Shown piece by piece: positions 17,726 to 26,819 of a stretch of DNA of 43,579 bases. Under the pieces are notes generated by a model. That model saw only the letters and a list, made by a program, of their open reading frames with translations. It had not been told where the DNA came from and made no database searches. Each line of letters opens with the position of its first letter. Position 1 is the first letter of the stretch. Source of the DNA: Lentilactobacillus hilgardii DSM 20176 = ATCC 8290 (GTDB taxonomy: Bacteria > Bacillota > Bacilli > Lactobacillales > Lactobacillaceae); assembly GCF_000159315.1 (NCBI RefSeq), contig NZ_GG669999.1, positions 67,274-110,852 on the forward strand. Direction: 5' to 3'. The position numbers and the translations under genes are program-made.

Positions 17726-18199
17726 ATGGTAGATGCACTTTATGCAGGAAGCTTTGATCCGATTACATTTGGTCATGTTGACGTGATTCAAAGGGCTAGC
17801 AATATATTTGACAAGGTCTTTGTTGCGATCAGTATTAATACTCACAAACACGCTCTTTTTACACCAGAGGAAAGAGCCGATTTTGTGAAACAAATATTTG
17901 CTGATAATGAACGAGTCAATGTATTAGTTTCTGAAGAATTAACAGTTCATTTAGCAAAGCGTTTGGGGACTTCAGTATTAGTTCGCGGCGTTCGTGGTAG
18001 TGCCGATCTTGATTCTGAGATGTCGATTGCTGGTTTAAATAGTGGTTTGGCGCCAGGTATTCAGACCGTGTTTTTGCCAACCGCCGGTCAATATCGAGAC
18101 TTATCTTCCAGTATGATTAAGGAAATTGCAAAGTTTCATGGAGATGTTTCGGCCTTTGTTCCACCAGTGGTGTCTGAGGCACTTAAAAATAAATTTTAA
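17726..18199 (+). CDS. coaD: Phosphopantetheine adenylyltransferase
   Basis: Catalyses the penultimate step of coenzyme A synthesis, joining 4'-phosphopantetheine and ATP to give dephospho-CoA. 157 residues, the expected length. The nucleotidyl-transferase motif AGSFDPITFGH is at residues 7-17 (TxGH loop), and VRGVRGSADLDSE and SSSMIKEIAKFHGDV are the other two conserved blocks. It lies two bases after rsmD and 18 bases before the protease gene; the ribosome site is GGAG within the rsmD end. Confidence 0.97.
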   Translation: MVDALYAGSFDPITFGHVDVIQRASNIFDKVFVAISINTHKHALFTPEERADFVKQIFADNERVNVLVSEELTVHLAKRLGTSVLVRGVRGSADLDSEMSIAGLNSGLAPGIQTVFLPTAGQYRDLSSSMIKEIAKFHGDVSAFVPPVVSEALKNKF

Positions 18200-18217
18200 T
18201 AGAAGAGTGAAGAAAAG

Positions 18218-19255
18218 ATGAAGAAGAAGGGAATCAAAAAATATGTTCTGGGGGTCATTGCGACAATTATTGTATTAGCAGTGATCTTTTGGCCATTACC
18301 CAACTACATTGAAGGCCCTGGAGATGCGTCAGATCTAAGCCAAATTGTGTCTATAAAAAATCATCCCGATAAACGGAAAGGCATGTTTATGTTAACGTCT
18401 GTCAGTATTGCCCAAGCACGGCCGCTGACTTATTTATATGCTAAAATAAGCCCTTATTACTCAGTCGAATCTGATGATAGTGTGACTGATGGTCAGAATA
18501 TGAAGGAATATGATAAGGTTCAACATTTTTACATGGAAAGCTCAATTGGAGAAGCCATATATACGGCATATAAACACGCTCATCAACAAGTTAAACGGAC
18601 CTACAATGGTATTTACATTCTGGATATTGAGAAAAATTCCAAATTTTATCACCAGCTTCAGGTTGGAGATATTGTGGTTAAGATTGATGGTCATCAATTT
18701 AAAAATTCAGATGGATTTGTCAACTATGTCCGTAAGCAAAAGGTTGGCCAGAAATTAACAATTGAGTATCGCCGTGGACAAAAAATGCATAAAGTCACAA
18801 AACCGTTGATTAAAATCGCCAATCATCAGCCAGGGATCGGTATCACACTTACCGATGATGTAAAAGTCCATACGGGCGTTCCGATCAAAGTAGATCCGGG
18901 CCAGGTAGGGGGGCCTTCCGGCGGTTTAATGTTTTCACTTCAAATATATAGTCAATTAACCAATCAAGATTTACGGCACGGGAAAAAAGTTGCCGGAACG
19001 GGGACGATTGATTCATACGGCAATGTTGGTGAAATTGGTGGCATTGATAAAAAGATTATTGCGGCAAAAAAGAATGGCGCAAAAATCTTTCTGGCACCTT
19101 ATATTAAGCCAACAAAGACAATTTTAAAGTATGAACCTGGGCACCAAACCAACTATCAACTTGCAAAACAAACAGCGCAAAAATATGCACCTAAAATGAA
19201 AGTGATTCCAGTCAAAACTTTTGATCAAGCTGTTTCAGCATTACAAAAACAATAG
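18218..19255 (+). CDS. Membrane-anchored PDZ/Lon-type protease (YlbL/SepM family)
   Basis: Serine protease of the S16-like YlbL/SepM family. In streptococci SepM trims competence peptide outside the cell; other roles include cell-envelope quality control. 345 residues. An N-terminal membrane segment (about 7-26), a PDZ domain (about 125-205) with LQVGDIVVKIDG, and a C-terminal Lon-like domain. The catalytic Ser is in GGPSGGLMF (Ser234), and the catalytic Lys in GGIDKKIIAAKK (Lys278 or 279, most likely 279). The position after coaD is conserved in Firmicutes. A terminator follows and separates it from comEA. The substrate is unknown here. Confidence 0.9.
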   Translation: MKKKGIKKYVLGVIATIIVLAVIFWPLPNYIEGPGDASDLSQIVSIKNHPDKRKGMFMLTSVSIAQARPLTYLYAKISPYYSVESDDSVTDGQNMKEYDKVQHFYMESSIGEAIYTAYKHAHQQVKRTYNGIYILDIEKNSKFYHQLQVGDIVVKIDGHQFKNSDGFVNYVRKQKVGQKLTIEYRRGQKMHKVTKPLIKIANHQPGIGITLTDDVKVHTGVPIKVDPGQVGGPSGGLMFSLQIYSQLTNQDLRHGKKVAGTGTIDSYGNVGEIGGIDKKIIAAKKNGAKIFLAPYIKPTKTILKYEPGHQTNYQLAKQTAQKYAPKMKVIPVKTFDQAVSALQKQ

Positions 19256-19266
19256 ATATATTTTTT

Positions 19267-19297
19267 AAGGATTAGAAGACGGCTAATCCTTTTTTTC
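19267..19297 (+). terminator. Terminator between the protease gene and comEA
   Basis: AAGGATTAG and CTAATCCTT form a perfect nine-bp stem with a seven-base loop, followed by seven T. It sits only about 35 bases before comEA, so it isolates the competence genes from the housekeeping operon. Confidence 0.85.
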
Positions 19298-19325
19298 GTA
19301 TCTAATCAATGAAGGGAGGAACAGT

Positions 19326-20069
19326 ATGAATAGGATTCGCGAGTTTATTGATGAGTATCTTTATCAAGTATTAATCAGTGCAGCCGTCATCATTATTATT
19401 TTGGTGGTGATTGTGTTTTCTTTAGTTTTGGGGCACTCTTCAAAGCCACAGGTGCAAGGGATGGTTTCAACAACAAGCGTTACTGAGGCTTCAACAACTT
19501 CCCAATCGAAAGGCAGTGATCCCATAGATACAGCTAGTAGCGTCCCGCAGAGCAGTAGTCAACAGCTTTACGTTGATGTTAAAGGGGCAGTGAAAAATCC
19601 TGGCGTTTATCAAGTTGGTGCAAATATGCGGGTAGTTGATGCAATTGATTTAGCTGGGGGATTTAACAGGTCGGCTGATAAGAAGCAGGTTAATTTAGCA
19701 CAAAAATTAACCGACCAACAAATCGTCTATATTCCGATCAAAGGAGAAATTAAAGGAAATCGGTCGCTGGGGGCAACACCAAGTCAGTCACCGCCAGCAG
19801 AGACGTCATCCACAAATCCCCAAACAGCGGCGACTTCAAATGCTGAAAGTTCAAGTGGTTCTCCCACTGAAGGAACAGAAAAAATCAATCTAAATACTGC
19901 GGACAAGTCAAAACTTCAGGAACTAAACGGAATTGGTGATAAAAAAGCAGATCAGATTATTGCTTATCGGCAAGCGCACGGTCAGTTTAAAAGTATTGAG
20001 GAACTAAAGGATGTTCCCGGTTTTGGTGACAAAACGTTCGATAATTTAAAATCTACAATTTGTGTGTAG
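19326..20069 (+). CDS. comEA: DNA-uptake receptor ComEA
   Basis: Membrane-anchored receptor that binds double-stranded DNA outside the cell and hands it to ComEC. 247 residues. One membrane helix (about 14-36), a Ser/Thr/Gln-rich spacer, an SLBB domain (VDVKGAVKNPGVYQV, about 82-140), a second low-complexity linker, and the tandem helix-hairpin-helix DNA-binding domain (INLNTADKSKLQELNGIG, about 186-247). Good ribosome site GGGAGG. It heads a late-competence cluster comEA-comEB-comEC. Whether this strain is transformable cannot be told; no competence regulator box was recognised upstream. Confidence 0.94.
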   Translation: MNRIREFIDEYLYQVLISAAVIIIILVVIVFSLVLGHSSKPQVQGMVSTTSVTEASTTSQSKGSDPIDTASSVPQSSSQQLYVDVKGAVKNPGVYQVGANMRVVDAIDLAGGFNRSADKKQVNLAQKLTDQQIVYIPIKGEIKGNRSLGATPSQSPPAETSSTNPQTAATSNAESSSGSPTEGTEKINLNTADKSKLQELNGIGDKKADQIIAYRQAHGQFKSIEELKDVPGFGDKTFDNLKSTICV

Positions 20070-20117
20070 ATCAAATCATCAAATTGAGATATGATTTATC
20101 TCATGGAAGGTGAAAAA

Positions 20118-20594
20118 ATGGATAATCGAATTAAATGGGATCAATATTTTATGATGCAGGCGGTCTTGCTTGCGTCCAGAAGTACGTGTGAGCGCCTTTC
20201 TGTCGGTGCAGTTATTGTTCGTGACAAGCGGATTATTGCGGGGGGCTATAATGGCTCTGTTGTTGGGGATGATCACTGTATAGATGTCGGGTGTTACTTG
20301 GTAGACGGTCACTGTGTTCGAACAATTCATGCGGAAATGAATGCAATTTTACAATGTGCAAAGTTTGGGGAATCAACGGATAATGCCGAAATCTACGTCA
20401 CTGATTTTCCTTGCCTACAATGCACTAAAATGTTGTTGCAGGCCGGCATCAGGCGGATTAATTATTTGCGTAATTATCATAATGACGAGTATGCACAAAA
20501 GTTGATTAGATTAAAGAACGTTGAATTAAATAAAATTAAACTCACTCATTCCGACATGGACAGAGTTCCATTCAATTCCTATTTATCTGACTAA
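20118..20594 (+). CDS. comEB: dCMP deaminase family protein ComEB
   Basis: Zinc-dependent deoxycytidylate deaminase family, which makes dUMP from dCMP; encoded within competence clusters but not needed for DNA uptake in Bacillus. 158 residues. Zinc ligands are seen in TIHAEMNAI (His, catalytic Glu) and FPCLQCTK (two Cys), plus the nucleotide-binding SVGAVIV. An upstream in-frame ATG at 20091 exists, but GGAAGGTG directly before ATG 20118 and family alignment favour the latter. It is followed at once by comEC. Confidence 0.94.
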   Translation: MDNRIKWDQYFMMQAVLLASRSTCERLSVGAVIVRDKRIIAGGYNGSVVGDDHCIDVGCYLVDGHCVRTIHAEMNAILQCAKFGESTDNAEIYVTDFPCLQCTKMLLQAGIRRINYLRNYHNDEYAQKLIRLKNVELNKIKLTHSDMDRVPFNSYLSD

Positions 20595-20629
20595 TTATTG
20601 GAAACTGGCTTATTTTTCCTGCTGCTGCG

Positions 20630-22849
20630 ATGCTTTTTCTGAGTATTTTATTATTTGGAAATCCACTAATCGGCAGTTTTCTTTTGTCATTATTAATGAT
20701 TCGTTTATGCCTGCTTAAAAGTATCAAATATACGACATTGACGGTGGCTCTAAGTGTGGTATTTTTATTCTGGGTTGGATTGACAACTAGCCATGAAATA
20801 GCGATAACGGATAAAAATGTTCAAGAGACAATTAAAGTTTACCCGGATATGATAAACGTTGACGGTGATCGTTTTAGGACAGTTGCTAAGTCGCCGACAA
20901 TAGCACGAAAGGTTATTTATTATGCCCGTTTTGAGTCTTTGAGCCAAAAGCGGGCTATCATAAATTCGTCCAAACCATTACTTCTTTCGATTAATGGTGA
21001 ACGACGGATGATTAGCCCGGCGACCAACATGAACCAGTTTGATATGCGGGATTACTATCAACATCAAAAGATTTATGAAACGTTTTCGATTGGCACTATA
21101 ACAACTATCCATCCTGTTAATAAGTTGTCTTTGATTGATATCATTCATATGGTTCGCTTTCAATTTGATCGGTACTGTGATGGGTTACCCAAAACATTGC
21201 GTATTTATTCGATGGGGTTGATCAGTGGCAATCGGGAAAATGATTTTTTTACTGAGATGACTGGTGCCCAACAATTAGGGCTACTTCATATATTCAGTAT
21301 TTCGGGTATGCATGTCTACTATTTTTTGACCATTCTTGATCAGGTTTTAACCCTATTGGGTATAGGCGACCGATATAAGGCAATTGTTAAACTATGCTGT
21401 CTTGGCGGCTATTTTATTTTTTCGGGTGGGTCACCAGGCTTATTACGGGCAGTGGTTATGGCTGGAATTGTGATAGTTAGCCAGTTGCTTGGCTTTAAAA
21501 TGTCTCAATTATCAGCACTTAGTTTAACGTTAATAGTGAATCTTTTTCTGTTGCCCGAAGCAATATTTATGATGAGCGTTCAGCTTAGTTATGGATTAGC
21601 ATTTGGATTGATTGCCTCTAGCAAAATGACGTATTTGAGACAAACGGTTTTGTTGAATTTACTGTCACTGCCAATCCTGTTATTTCATTTATATGAATGG
21701 CATGTTCTTAGTTTGGCTGTTAACTTGATGGTTTTACCACTGTTTGGAAGAACAATTTTTCCACTAGTCATTTTTGGCCTTCTTTTCGGTCTGGTCAGCA
21801 GTAAATTGGTCATACCTGTGGAATGGGTATTGATGGCTTTTAATCGTTCATTAAATATGGTTGGTCGATTACCCGGGATGATTGTGTTTGGTAAACCACA
21901 GCTAGTTGTTGTGCTATTGATGTTGGGTCTAACATTGATTATTATGATACATTCGAAAAAAAGGGTTAGGGGATATAAGATCATTTTAGCTGGCCTTTAT
22001 TTGGTGACGTTTATTTGGATTCATTTTCCCATTCATGGAGAAGTGTCAATGTTTGATGTCGGACAAGGAGATAGTTTTCTCATTAGGACGCCTTTTAATC
22101 AATCAGTAACGATCATTGATACTGGCGGAAAAGTGACTTTTAACCAGCAACAGTGGCAACGGGGAACGGAGAATTACCAGGCAAATCGTATCTCTATCAA
22201 TTATTTAAAAAGTATAGGCATTTCAAGAATTGATAATATTTGTATCAGTCATCAGGACGCCGATCACTGTGGCGATTTACCTGCTTTTATTAAAGAACTG
22301 AAAATCAAACGCATCATTATACCGCTCGGGATGGATCAAAACCCAGGCTTTGTGAAACGACTATCAGGCAAAGATCCTGCAACGGTTGTTATGCCGGTAA
22401 ATGATGAATTTCGAGTAGGCGGCCTACCACTCATCATTTTTCATCCCTATCAACCGGGAAAGGGAGAAAATCATGACTCGGAGGTTCTTGGTGGTCGCTT
22501 TGGCGGCCTCAATTGGCTCTTTACGGGTGACTTGGACCGCCAGGGGGAAATGGATACCCTACAACGGCATCCGAGCCTTAGAACAGATGTTATTAAGGTT
22601 GGACACCATGGAAGCCGTACATCATCGGATCCGGCCTTTATTTCACAGATCCAGCCAAAAATTGCTCTAATTTCCGCGGGCCGACATAACCGTTATCACC
22701 ATCCAAACGAGGAAACATTAACCACATTAAAAAGGGAGCACATCCGAGTTTTAAATACTCAGAAATCAGGTATGGTAAGATATGTATATCGAAACAATAA
22801 CGGTTTCTTTGAATCGATGTTAGGACATAATGAAGGGAAAAACGAATGA
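20630..22849 (+). CDS. comEC: DNA-uptake channel ComEC
   Basis: Polytopic membrane channel that imports single-stranded DNA, with a metallo-beta-lactamase-like domain. 739 residues from the first ATG. A hydrophobic N terminus, an OB-like extracellular segment, the competence domain with membrane helices (LGLLHIFSISGMHVYYF, about 220-236), and a C-terminal hydrolase domain with VGQGDSFLI, IDTGG and SHQDADHCGD. The ATG at 20630 has no ribosome site, and the open frame extends upstream to 20591 with a plausible hydrophobic N terminus (GNWLIFPAAA) but only ATT/CTA codons. The true start is therefore uncertain. The end overlaps holA by four bases. No internal frame break, so it looks functional. 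Confidence 0.93.
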   Translation: MLFLSILLFGNPLIGSFLLSLLMIRLCLLKSIKYTTLTVALSVVFLFWVGLTTSHEIAITDKNVQETIKVYPDMINVDGDRFRTVAKSPTIARKVIYYARFESLSQKRAIINSSKPLLLSINGERRMISPATNMNQFDMRDYYQHQKIYETFSIGTITTIHPVNKLSLIDIIHMVRFQFDRYCDGLPKTLRIYSMGLISGNRENDFFTEMTGAQQLGLLHIFSISGMHVYYFLTILDQVLTLLGIGDRYKAIVKLCCLGGYFIFSGGSPGLLRAVVMAGIVIVSQLLGFKMSQLSALSLTLIVNLFLLPEAIFMMSVQLSYGLAFGLIASSKMTYLRQTVLLNLLSLPILLFHLYEWHVLSLAVNLMVLPLFGRTIFPLVIFGLLFGLVSSKLVIPVEWVLMAFNRSLNMVGRLPGMIVFGKPQLVVVLLMLGLTLIIMIHSKKRVRGYKIILAGLYLVTFIWIHFPIHGEVSMFDVGQGDSFLIRTPFNQSVTIIDTGGKVTFNQQQWQRGTENYQANRISINYLKSIGISRIDNICISHQDADHCGDLPAFIKELKIKRIIIPLGMDQNPGFVKRLSGKDPATVVMPVNDEFRVGGLPLIIFHPYQPGKGENHDSEVLGGRFGGLNWLFTGDLDRQGEMDTLQRHPSLRTDVIKVGHHGSRTSSDPAFISQIQPKIALISAGRHNRYHHPNEETLTTLKREHIRVLNTQKSGMVRYVYRNNNGFFESMLGHNEGKNE

Positions 22850-23874
22850 ATTTTTCACAACTAATGACACAGTTAAAACAACATAAGCAAGACGCTATTT
22901 ATCTGATTTTAGGTGACCAATCTTATCTTTCCGATCAGATTAAACAAGCTTTTACCTCGTTAATTCCTGATGAGCAACGAGCTATGAATATTGGCGTTTA
23001 TGATATGGAAGAAACGCCAGTTTCTAGCGCTGTAGAAGATGCCATCTCAGTTCCCTTTTTTGGGGAACAACGACTGGTTATGATTAATCGCCCATACTTT
23101 TTGACAGGTTTGCGTGTTAAATCAAAAGTGGAGCATCATGTGGATGATTTTCTGGAATATTTAAAGCATCCGGAAAGCTCAACGATTATGGTCATTTTTG
23201 CCCCTTATGATAAATTAGATTCACGAAAAAAAATAACAAAATCACTTAAAAAAGTTGCAACCACCGTTGAAATCGGAAAACTTAGAGAAAGTGAAATTAA
23301 ATCGACGGTTAAACAAAGGATTGCGGCAGAGGGTTATGCCATTGATGAAGACGCACTTGAAAGAATGATGCAGCTTACTGCCGGTCAATTAACATCAATG
23401 ATGAATGATTTGCCAAAGTTGTTTTTATATAATAAAGACGGCAAACAAATAACATTGTCATCTGTCAATGGTCTTGTGAGCCCATCAATTGAGCAAAGTG
23501 TTTTTGATTTGGTTAATAGTGTTTTAAAGAAGAATGCTAAAGAATCAATGGATATTTATCGTAATTTGGTTTTGGAAAATGAAGCACCGATTGGTATCAA
23601 TGCTGTTCTCATTCAACAATTTAGATTGCTTTTACAAGTCATGATCTTACAAAAGCATGGGTATTCTCAAGGAAATTTGGCTGCTAGTTTGAAGGTTCAC
23701 CCATATCGTGTTAAATTAGCTCTGCAGACAATCCGTCATTTTGATTATAAGCAACTACGTGATGCTTATTTAGGATTGGTCGAAACTGAAAGGGAGATGA
23801 AGTCTTCCAATCGCTCTCCTGAACTTTTATTTGAACTATTTCTTTTAAAATTCATGCGACCTGATGTCGCTTAG
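22846..23874 (+). CDS. holA: DNA polymerase III delta subunit
   Basis: Clamp-loader subunit that opens the beta sliding clamp. 342 residues. Family features: LILGDQSYLSDQIKQAF near the N terminus, the RLVMINRPYF segment, a degenerate AAA+ core with IMVIFAPYDKLDSRKK, and the C-terminal collar helices (SNRSPELLFELFLLKF). ATGA overlap with comEC indicates coupling, and the comEC-holA-rpsT order is widespread in Firmicutes. It ends just before a strong terminator, with rpsT convergent. Confidence 0.95.
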   Translation: MNFSQLMTQLKQHKQDAIYLILGDQSYLSDQIKQAFTSLIPDEQRAMNIGVYDMEETPVSSAVEDAISVPFFGEQRLVMINRPYFLTGLRVKSKVEHHVDDFLEYLKHPESSTIMVIFAPYDKLDSRKKITKSLKKVATTVEIGKLRESEIKSTVKQRIAAEGYAIDEDALERMMQLTAGQLTSMMNDLPKLFLYNKDGKQITLSSVNGLVSPSIEQSVFDLVNSVLKKNAKESMDIYRNLVLENEAPIGINAVLIQQFRLLLQVMILQKHGYSQGNLAASLKVHPYRVKLALQTIRHFDYKQLRDAYLGLVETEREMKSSNRSPELLFELFLLKFMRPDVA

Positions 23875-23914
23875 ATCATCTTCGGTCTTATGGTGGGGTT
23901 GGCGCCTTGCCTTA

Positions 23915-23968
23915 AAAAGAGTCCGTCTGACAACATTTCAAATGAAGTGTTGTCAGACGGACTCTTTT
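23915..23968 (+). terminator. Strong terminator between holA and rpsT
   Basis: A perfect 21-bp inverted repeat (AAAAGAGTCCGTCTGACAACA and its complement) around a 12-base loop, with T runs on both strands. It can stop transcripts from either side. Confidence 0.9.
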
Positions 23969-23980
23969 AATTAATAAAAA

Positions 23981-24009
23981 AGTTGTTAGCATGTAAGTGA
24001 CTAACAACT
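23981..24009 (-). terminator. Terminator of rpsT
   Basis: AGTTGTTAG and CTAACAACT form a nine-bp stem, followed by TTTTTTA when read on the minus strand, right after the rpsT stop. Confidence 0.75.
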
Positions 24010-24017
24010 GAAAAGTT

Positions 24018-24272
24018 TTATTTAGATAAACGAGCAGTAAGACGTGACTTGTCACGAGCTGCTTTATTAGCTTTAATTAATCCCTTTGACTTAGCATGAT
24101 CAATGGCACTAATTGCATTGATGTAAAGGTCCTTTACATCGTCTGAACCACTGAGTTGAGCTTTTTCAAACCGTTTAACAGCTGTTCTGTAAGTACTCAA
24201 TTGAGCTGCGTTACGCTTTTGGGCTTTTTCATTAGTTTTTACTCGTTCGATAGCTGACTTGATAATTGGCAT
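24018..24272 (-). CDS. rpsT: 30S ribosomal protein S20
   Basis: Primary 16S-binding protein of the small subunit, 84 residues, a three-helix bundle rich in Lys, Arg and Ala. Recognised by [20 protein letters not shown] and the C-terminal [21 protein letters not shown] nine bases further upstream is in frame, but GGAGGTG lies six to seven bases before ATG 24272, fixing the start there. It is transcribed toward holA, as in most Firmicutes. Confidence 0.96.
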   Translation of the reverse strand: MPIIKSAIERVKTNEKAQKRNAAQLSTYRTAVKRFEKAQLSGSDDVKDLYINAISAIDHAKSKGLIKANKAARDKSRLTARLSK

Positions 24273-24386
24273 TGGATTCACCTCCGAAAGATTTCTTGGT
24301 AAAATTATTAAATTTCAACAAGCATCATTATACAAAACTGTAAGGATGATTGCAAGTCAAACCCAAATGGAAACGGAAAGATTTCC

Positions 24387-24415
24387 TTGTATTTAATAGA
24401 TAAATTAGGTATACT
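24387..24415 (+). promoter_or_regulatory. Promoter of rpsO
   Basis: TTGTAT, a 17-bp spacer and TATACT. The start site would be near 24422, leaving a leader of about 90 bases. Confidence 0.7.
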
Positions 24416-24421
24416 ATCCTT

Positions 24422-24512
24422 TGTATGTTACACGGACCTTCGACTTAGTTTACCGGTACCACTGCCGTTGACTCAGTTGTTGGATCATTTAAAGAAAAGG
24501 TGGAAATTAATT
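24422..24512 (+). promoter_or_regulatory. Structured leader of rpsO, possible S15 autoregulatory site
   Basis: The leader can form a hairpin CGGTA-CCAC-TGCCG inside an outer stem CGACTTAG with CTCAGTTG (one mismatch), placed between the promoter and the ribosome site AAAAGGTGG. S15 is known to repress its own mRNA in several phyla through folds that mimic its 16S site. That this is such a site is inference from the position and fold. Confidence 0.45.
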
Positions 24513-24782
24513 ATGGCAGTTGCACAATCAGAAAAAGACGCACTTATCAAAAAGTACGCTCGTCACGATGGCGATACAGGTTCTGCAGAGGTTCAAATCG
24601 CTGTTTTGACTGCAGATATTAACGAAATCAACATTCATATGAAGAATCACCGTAAAGATTATCATTCACAACGTGGTCTTATGAAGAAAATTGGTCATCG
24701 TCGTAACTTGTTGGCATACTTGCGTAATAAGGATGTTACTCGTTATCGTGAATTAATCAAGAGCTTAGGATTGCGTCGTTAA
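24513..24782 (+). CDS. rpsO: 30S ribosomal protein S15
   Basis: Primary 16S rRNA binding protein of the platform, 89 residues. Signature blocks [31 protein letters not shown] and [11 protein letters not shown], ending LIKSLGLRR. The start at ATG 24513 is set by AAAGGTGG upstream; the longer open frame from 24387 covers promoter and leader DNA and is not coding. A terminator follows about 35 bases after the stop. Confidence 0.97.
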   Translation: MAVAQSEKDALIKKYARHDGDTGSAEVQIAVLTADINEINIHMKNHRKDYHSQRGLMKKIGHRRNLLAYLRNKDVTRYRELIKSLGLRR

Positions 24783-24817
24783 TATATCGACAATATCAAG
24801 TCTTCTTTGATAATTGT

Positions 24818-24862
24818 AAAAAGTCGCGGACAAAACATTTTTGTTTTGTTTGCGGCTTTTTT
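24818..24862 (+). terminator. Terminator of rpsO
   Basis: AAAAAGTCGCGGACAAAACA pairs with TGTTTTGTTTGCGGCTTTTT with G-T wobbles, around a short T loop, and ends in a T run. Confidence 0.85.
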
Positions 24863-24968
24863 CGGTTTACAATGGAAAAATTCGGTTGTTTTGAAAAAAT
24901 ATGGTAAACTAATAGAAGCTGAATCCGAACGTTTAAAAAAGAACGATAAATATTTTTTGAGGTGAAAC

Positions 24969-26705
24969 ATGAAAAACGATATAAAAATTATGGCCATTGG
25001 TGGTGTCCGCGAGAATGGTAAAAACATGTATGCGATTGACATCAACGGCGGGATTTATATTTTAGATTGCGGTCTTAAATATCCCGAAAATGAATTACTG
25101 GGAATTGATGTAGTTATTCCTGATTTTAGTTATTTAGAAGAAAATAAGGATCGAATTGTTGGTGTATTCTTGACTCATGGACATGCTGATGCAATTGGCG
25201 CAATCTCATACTTTTTGAGTGAGTTTGATGTACCTGTATTTGGATCAGAAATGACAGTTGAGTTAGCTAAATTAAATGTGGCTGATTCTGAAGAGTTAAG
25301 CAGTTTTGACGACTTTCACATTGTTAGTGAACGTTCTGAAATTGATTTTGATGATGTCAAAGTTACTTTCTTTAAGACAACCCATTCAATTCCTGGCTCT
25401 TTAGGGATAGCACTTCATACTTCAGATGGTGCAATTGTATATACCGGTGACTTTAAGTTTGATCAAACAGCCGCCCCAATGTATCAAACCAATTATTCTG
25501 CTCTAACGCGCTTAGGCGATGAAGGTGTTTTGGCCTTACTTAGTGATTCTGGGAATGCTGAAAACCCGGCATCCAGCGCTTCGGAAAAGAAAATTGGCGA
25601 GTATATCACAGAAACATTCCATTATCATGATAGTCGGATTATTGTTGCTAGTGTTGCTTCAAATATCTTACGAATGCAGCAAGTCTTTAATGCTGCTGCC
25701 GAAACTGGCAGAAGGGTCTTCTTAACTGGTCACGACTTGGAGCGAATTGTTAAAACAGCACTAAGATTGCACAATTTGAAACTACCAGTGGACGATTTGT
25801 TGATTGACTCTGTGAAGGATGTCGATAAGATGAATCCTGATAAAGTGGTTATTATCCAAACGGGTAAAATGGGTGAGCCTATCAAGGCAATTCAACGAAT
25901 GGCTAATAAAGAGCAGGGCGACATTAACATTGAACCTAATGATTTAGTCTTTATTACAACTACTCCCTCAACTGCTATGGAAACAACAGTTGCCAAAACG
26001 CGTGACATGGTTTATCGGGCTGATGGTGAAGTTGAGATGATTTCTGATCAAATGAATTCGTCTGGTGATGCAAGCCAAACCGATCTTCAGCTTATTATGA
26101 ATTTATTAAAGCCGAAGTTTTTAATCCCTGTTTCAGGTGAATATCGCTTGTTGGAATCCCACGCACAATTAGCAAAACAAATTGGTTTTACAGATGATCG
26201 CATTTTTATCCCTGATAAGGGAGATATTGTTTCTGTTAATAAAGATGAAATGTGGATTAGTGGGAGTGCACCAATTTCTGATACCATGATTGATGGTATT
26301 GGTATTGGTGACATTGGTAATATCGTTCTTCGAGATCGAAAGGTGCTTTCAGAAGATGGCATTTTTGTTGCTGTTGTCACGATTGATCGGAAAAAGAAAC
26401 GAATTGTTTCTCAGCCTAAGTTGACATCACGAGGATTTGTATACGTTAAAGCAAACAAGGACTTAATGAAGGAAGCTGCGGGAATTATTGAGAAGACAGT
26501 CCGCAATAATCTTGATCACAAAGAGTTTGATTGGAGTAATTTAAAGCAGGATGTTCGTGAAACTTTAAGCGATTATTTGTATAAGCAAACAAAACGTCGC
26601 CCGGTTATTCTTCCTGTTATTATGGAAGTTAATCAGCATCATAGACGTACTAATAAAAAGCATTCAAAGAATGCTGCCAAAAGTACAGCTAAAGAAGAAA
26701 ATTAA
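24969..26705 (+). CDS. rnjB: Ribonuclease J2
   Basis: Paralogue of RNase J1 in the metallo-beta-lactamase/beta-CASP family; it forms a complex with J1 and has weak activity of its own in known cases. 578 residues. The metal motif is degenerate: LTHGHADAIGA, with Ala75 where J1 has a His, as is typical of J2. GDFKFDQTA, LLSDSGNAE and IFVAVVTIDRKKKRIV also fit. The C terminus carries a basic Lys/His-rich tail (HHRRTNKKHSKN). It has its own extended -10 (TGGTAAACT near 24912) and ribosome site TGAGGTG. It ends before a terminator. Confidence 0.95.
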   Translation: MKNDIKIMAIGGVRENGKNMYAIDINGGIYILDCGLKYPENELLGIDVVIPDFSYLEENKDRIVGVFLTHGHADAIGAISYFLSEFDVPVFGSEMTVELAKLNVADSEELSSFDDFHIVSERSEIDFDDVKVTFFKTTHSIPGSLGIALHTSDGAIVYTGDFKFDQTAAPMYQTNYSALTRLGDEGVLALLSDSGNAENPASSASEKKIGEYITETFHYHDSRIIVASVASNILRMQQVFNAAAETGRRVFLTGHDLERIVKTALRLHNLKLPVDDLLIDSVKDVDKMNPDKVVIIQTGKMGEPIKAIQRMANKEQGDINIEPNDLVFITTTPSTAMETTVAKTRDMVYRADGEVEMISDQMNSSGDASQTDLQLIMNLLKPKFLIPVSGEYRLLESHAQLAKQIGFTDDRIFIPDKGDIVSVNKDEMWISGSAPISDTMIDGIGIGDIGNIVLRDRKVLSEDGIFVAVVTIDRKKKRIVSQPKLTSRGFVYVKANKDLMKEAAGIIEKTVRNNLDHKEFDWSNLKQDVRETLSDYLYKQTKRRPVILPVIMEVNQHHRRTNKKHSKNAAKSTAKEEN

Positions 26706-26726
26706 CTTTAATATCTTTATAACAAA

Positions 26727-26779
26727 TAATCAGAGGTTGGGGGACAGAATGTTATTTTTGTTCCCCCAGACTCTGATTT
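26727..26779 (+). terminator. Terminator of rnjB
   Basis: AATCAGAG-GTTGGGGGACA pairs with TGTTCCCCCAGACTCTGATT around a T-rich loop, then TTGTTTTT. Confidence 0.85.
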
Positions 26780-26819
26780 GTTTTTAAACCACCTTTTTGT
26801 AATTAGTAACGGAGGGAAT

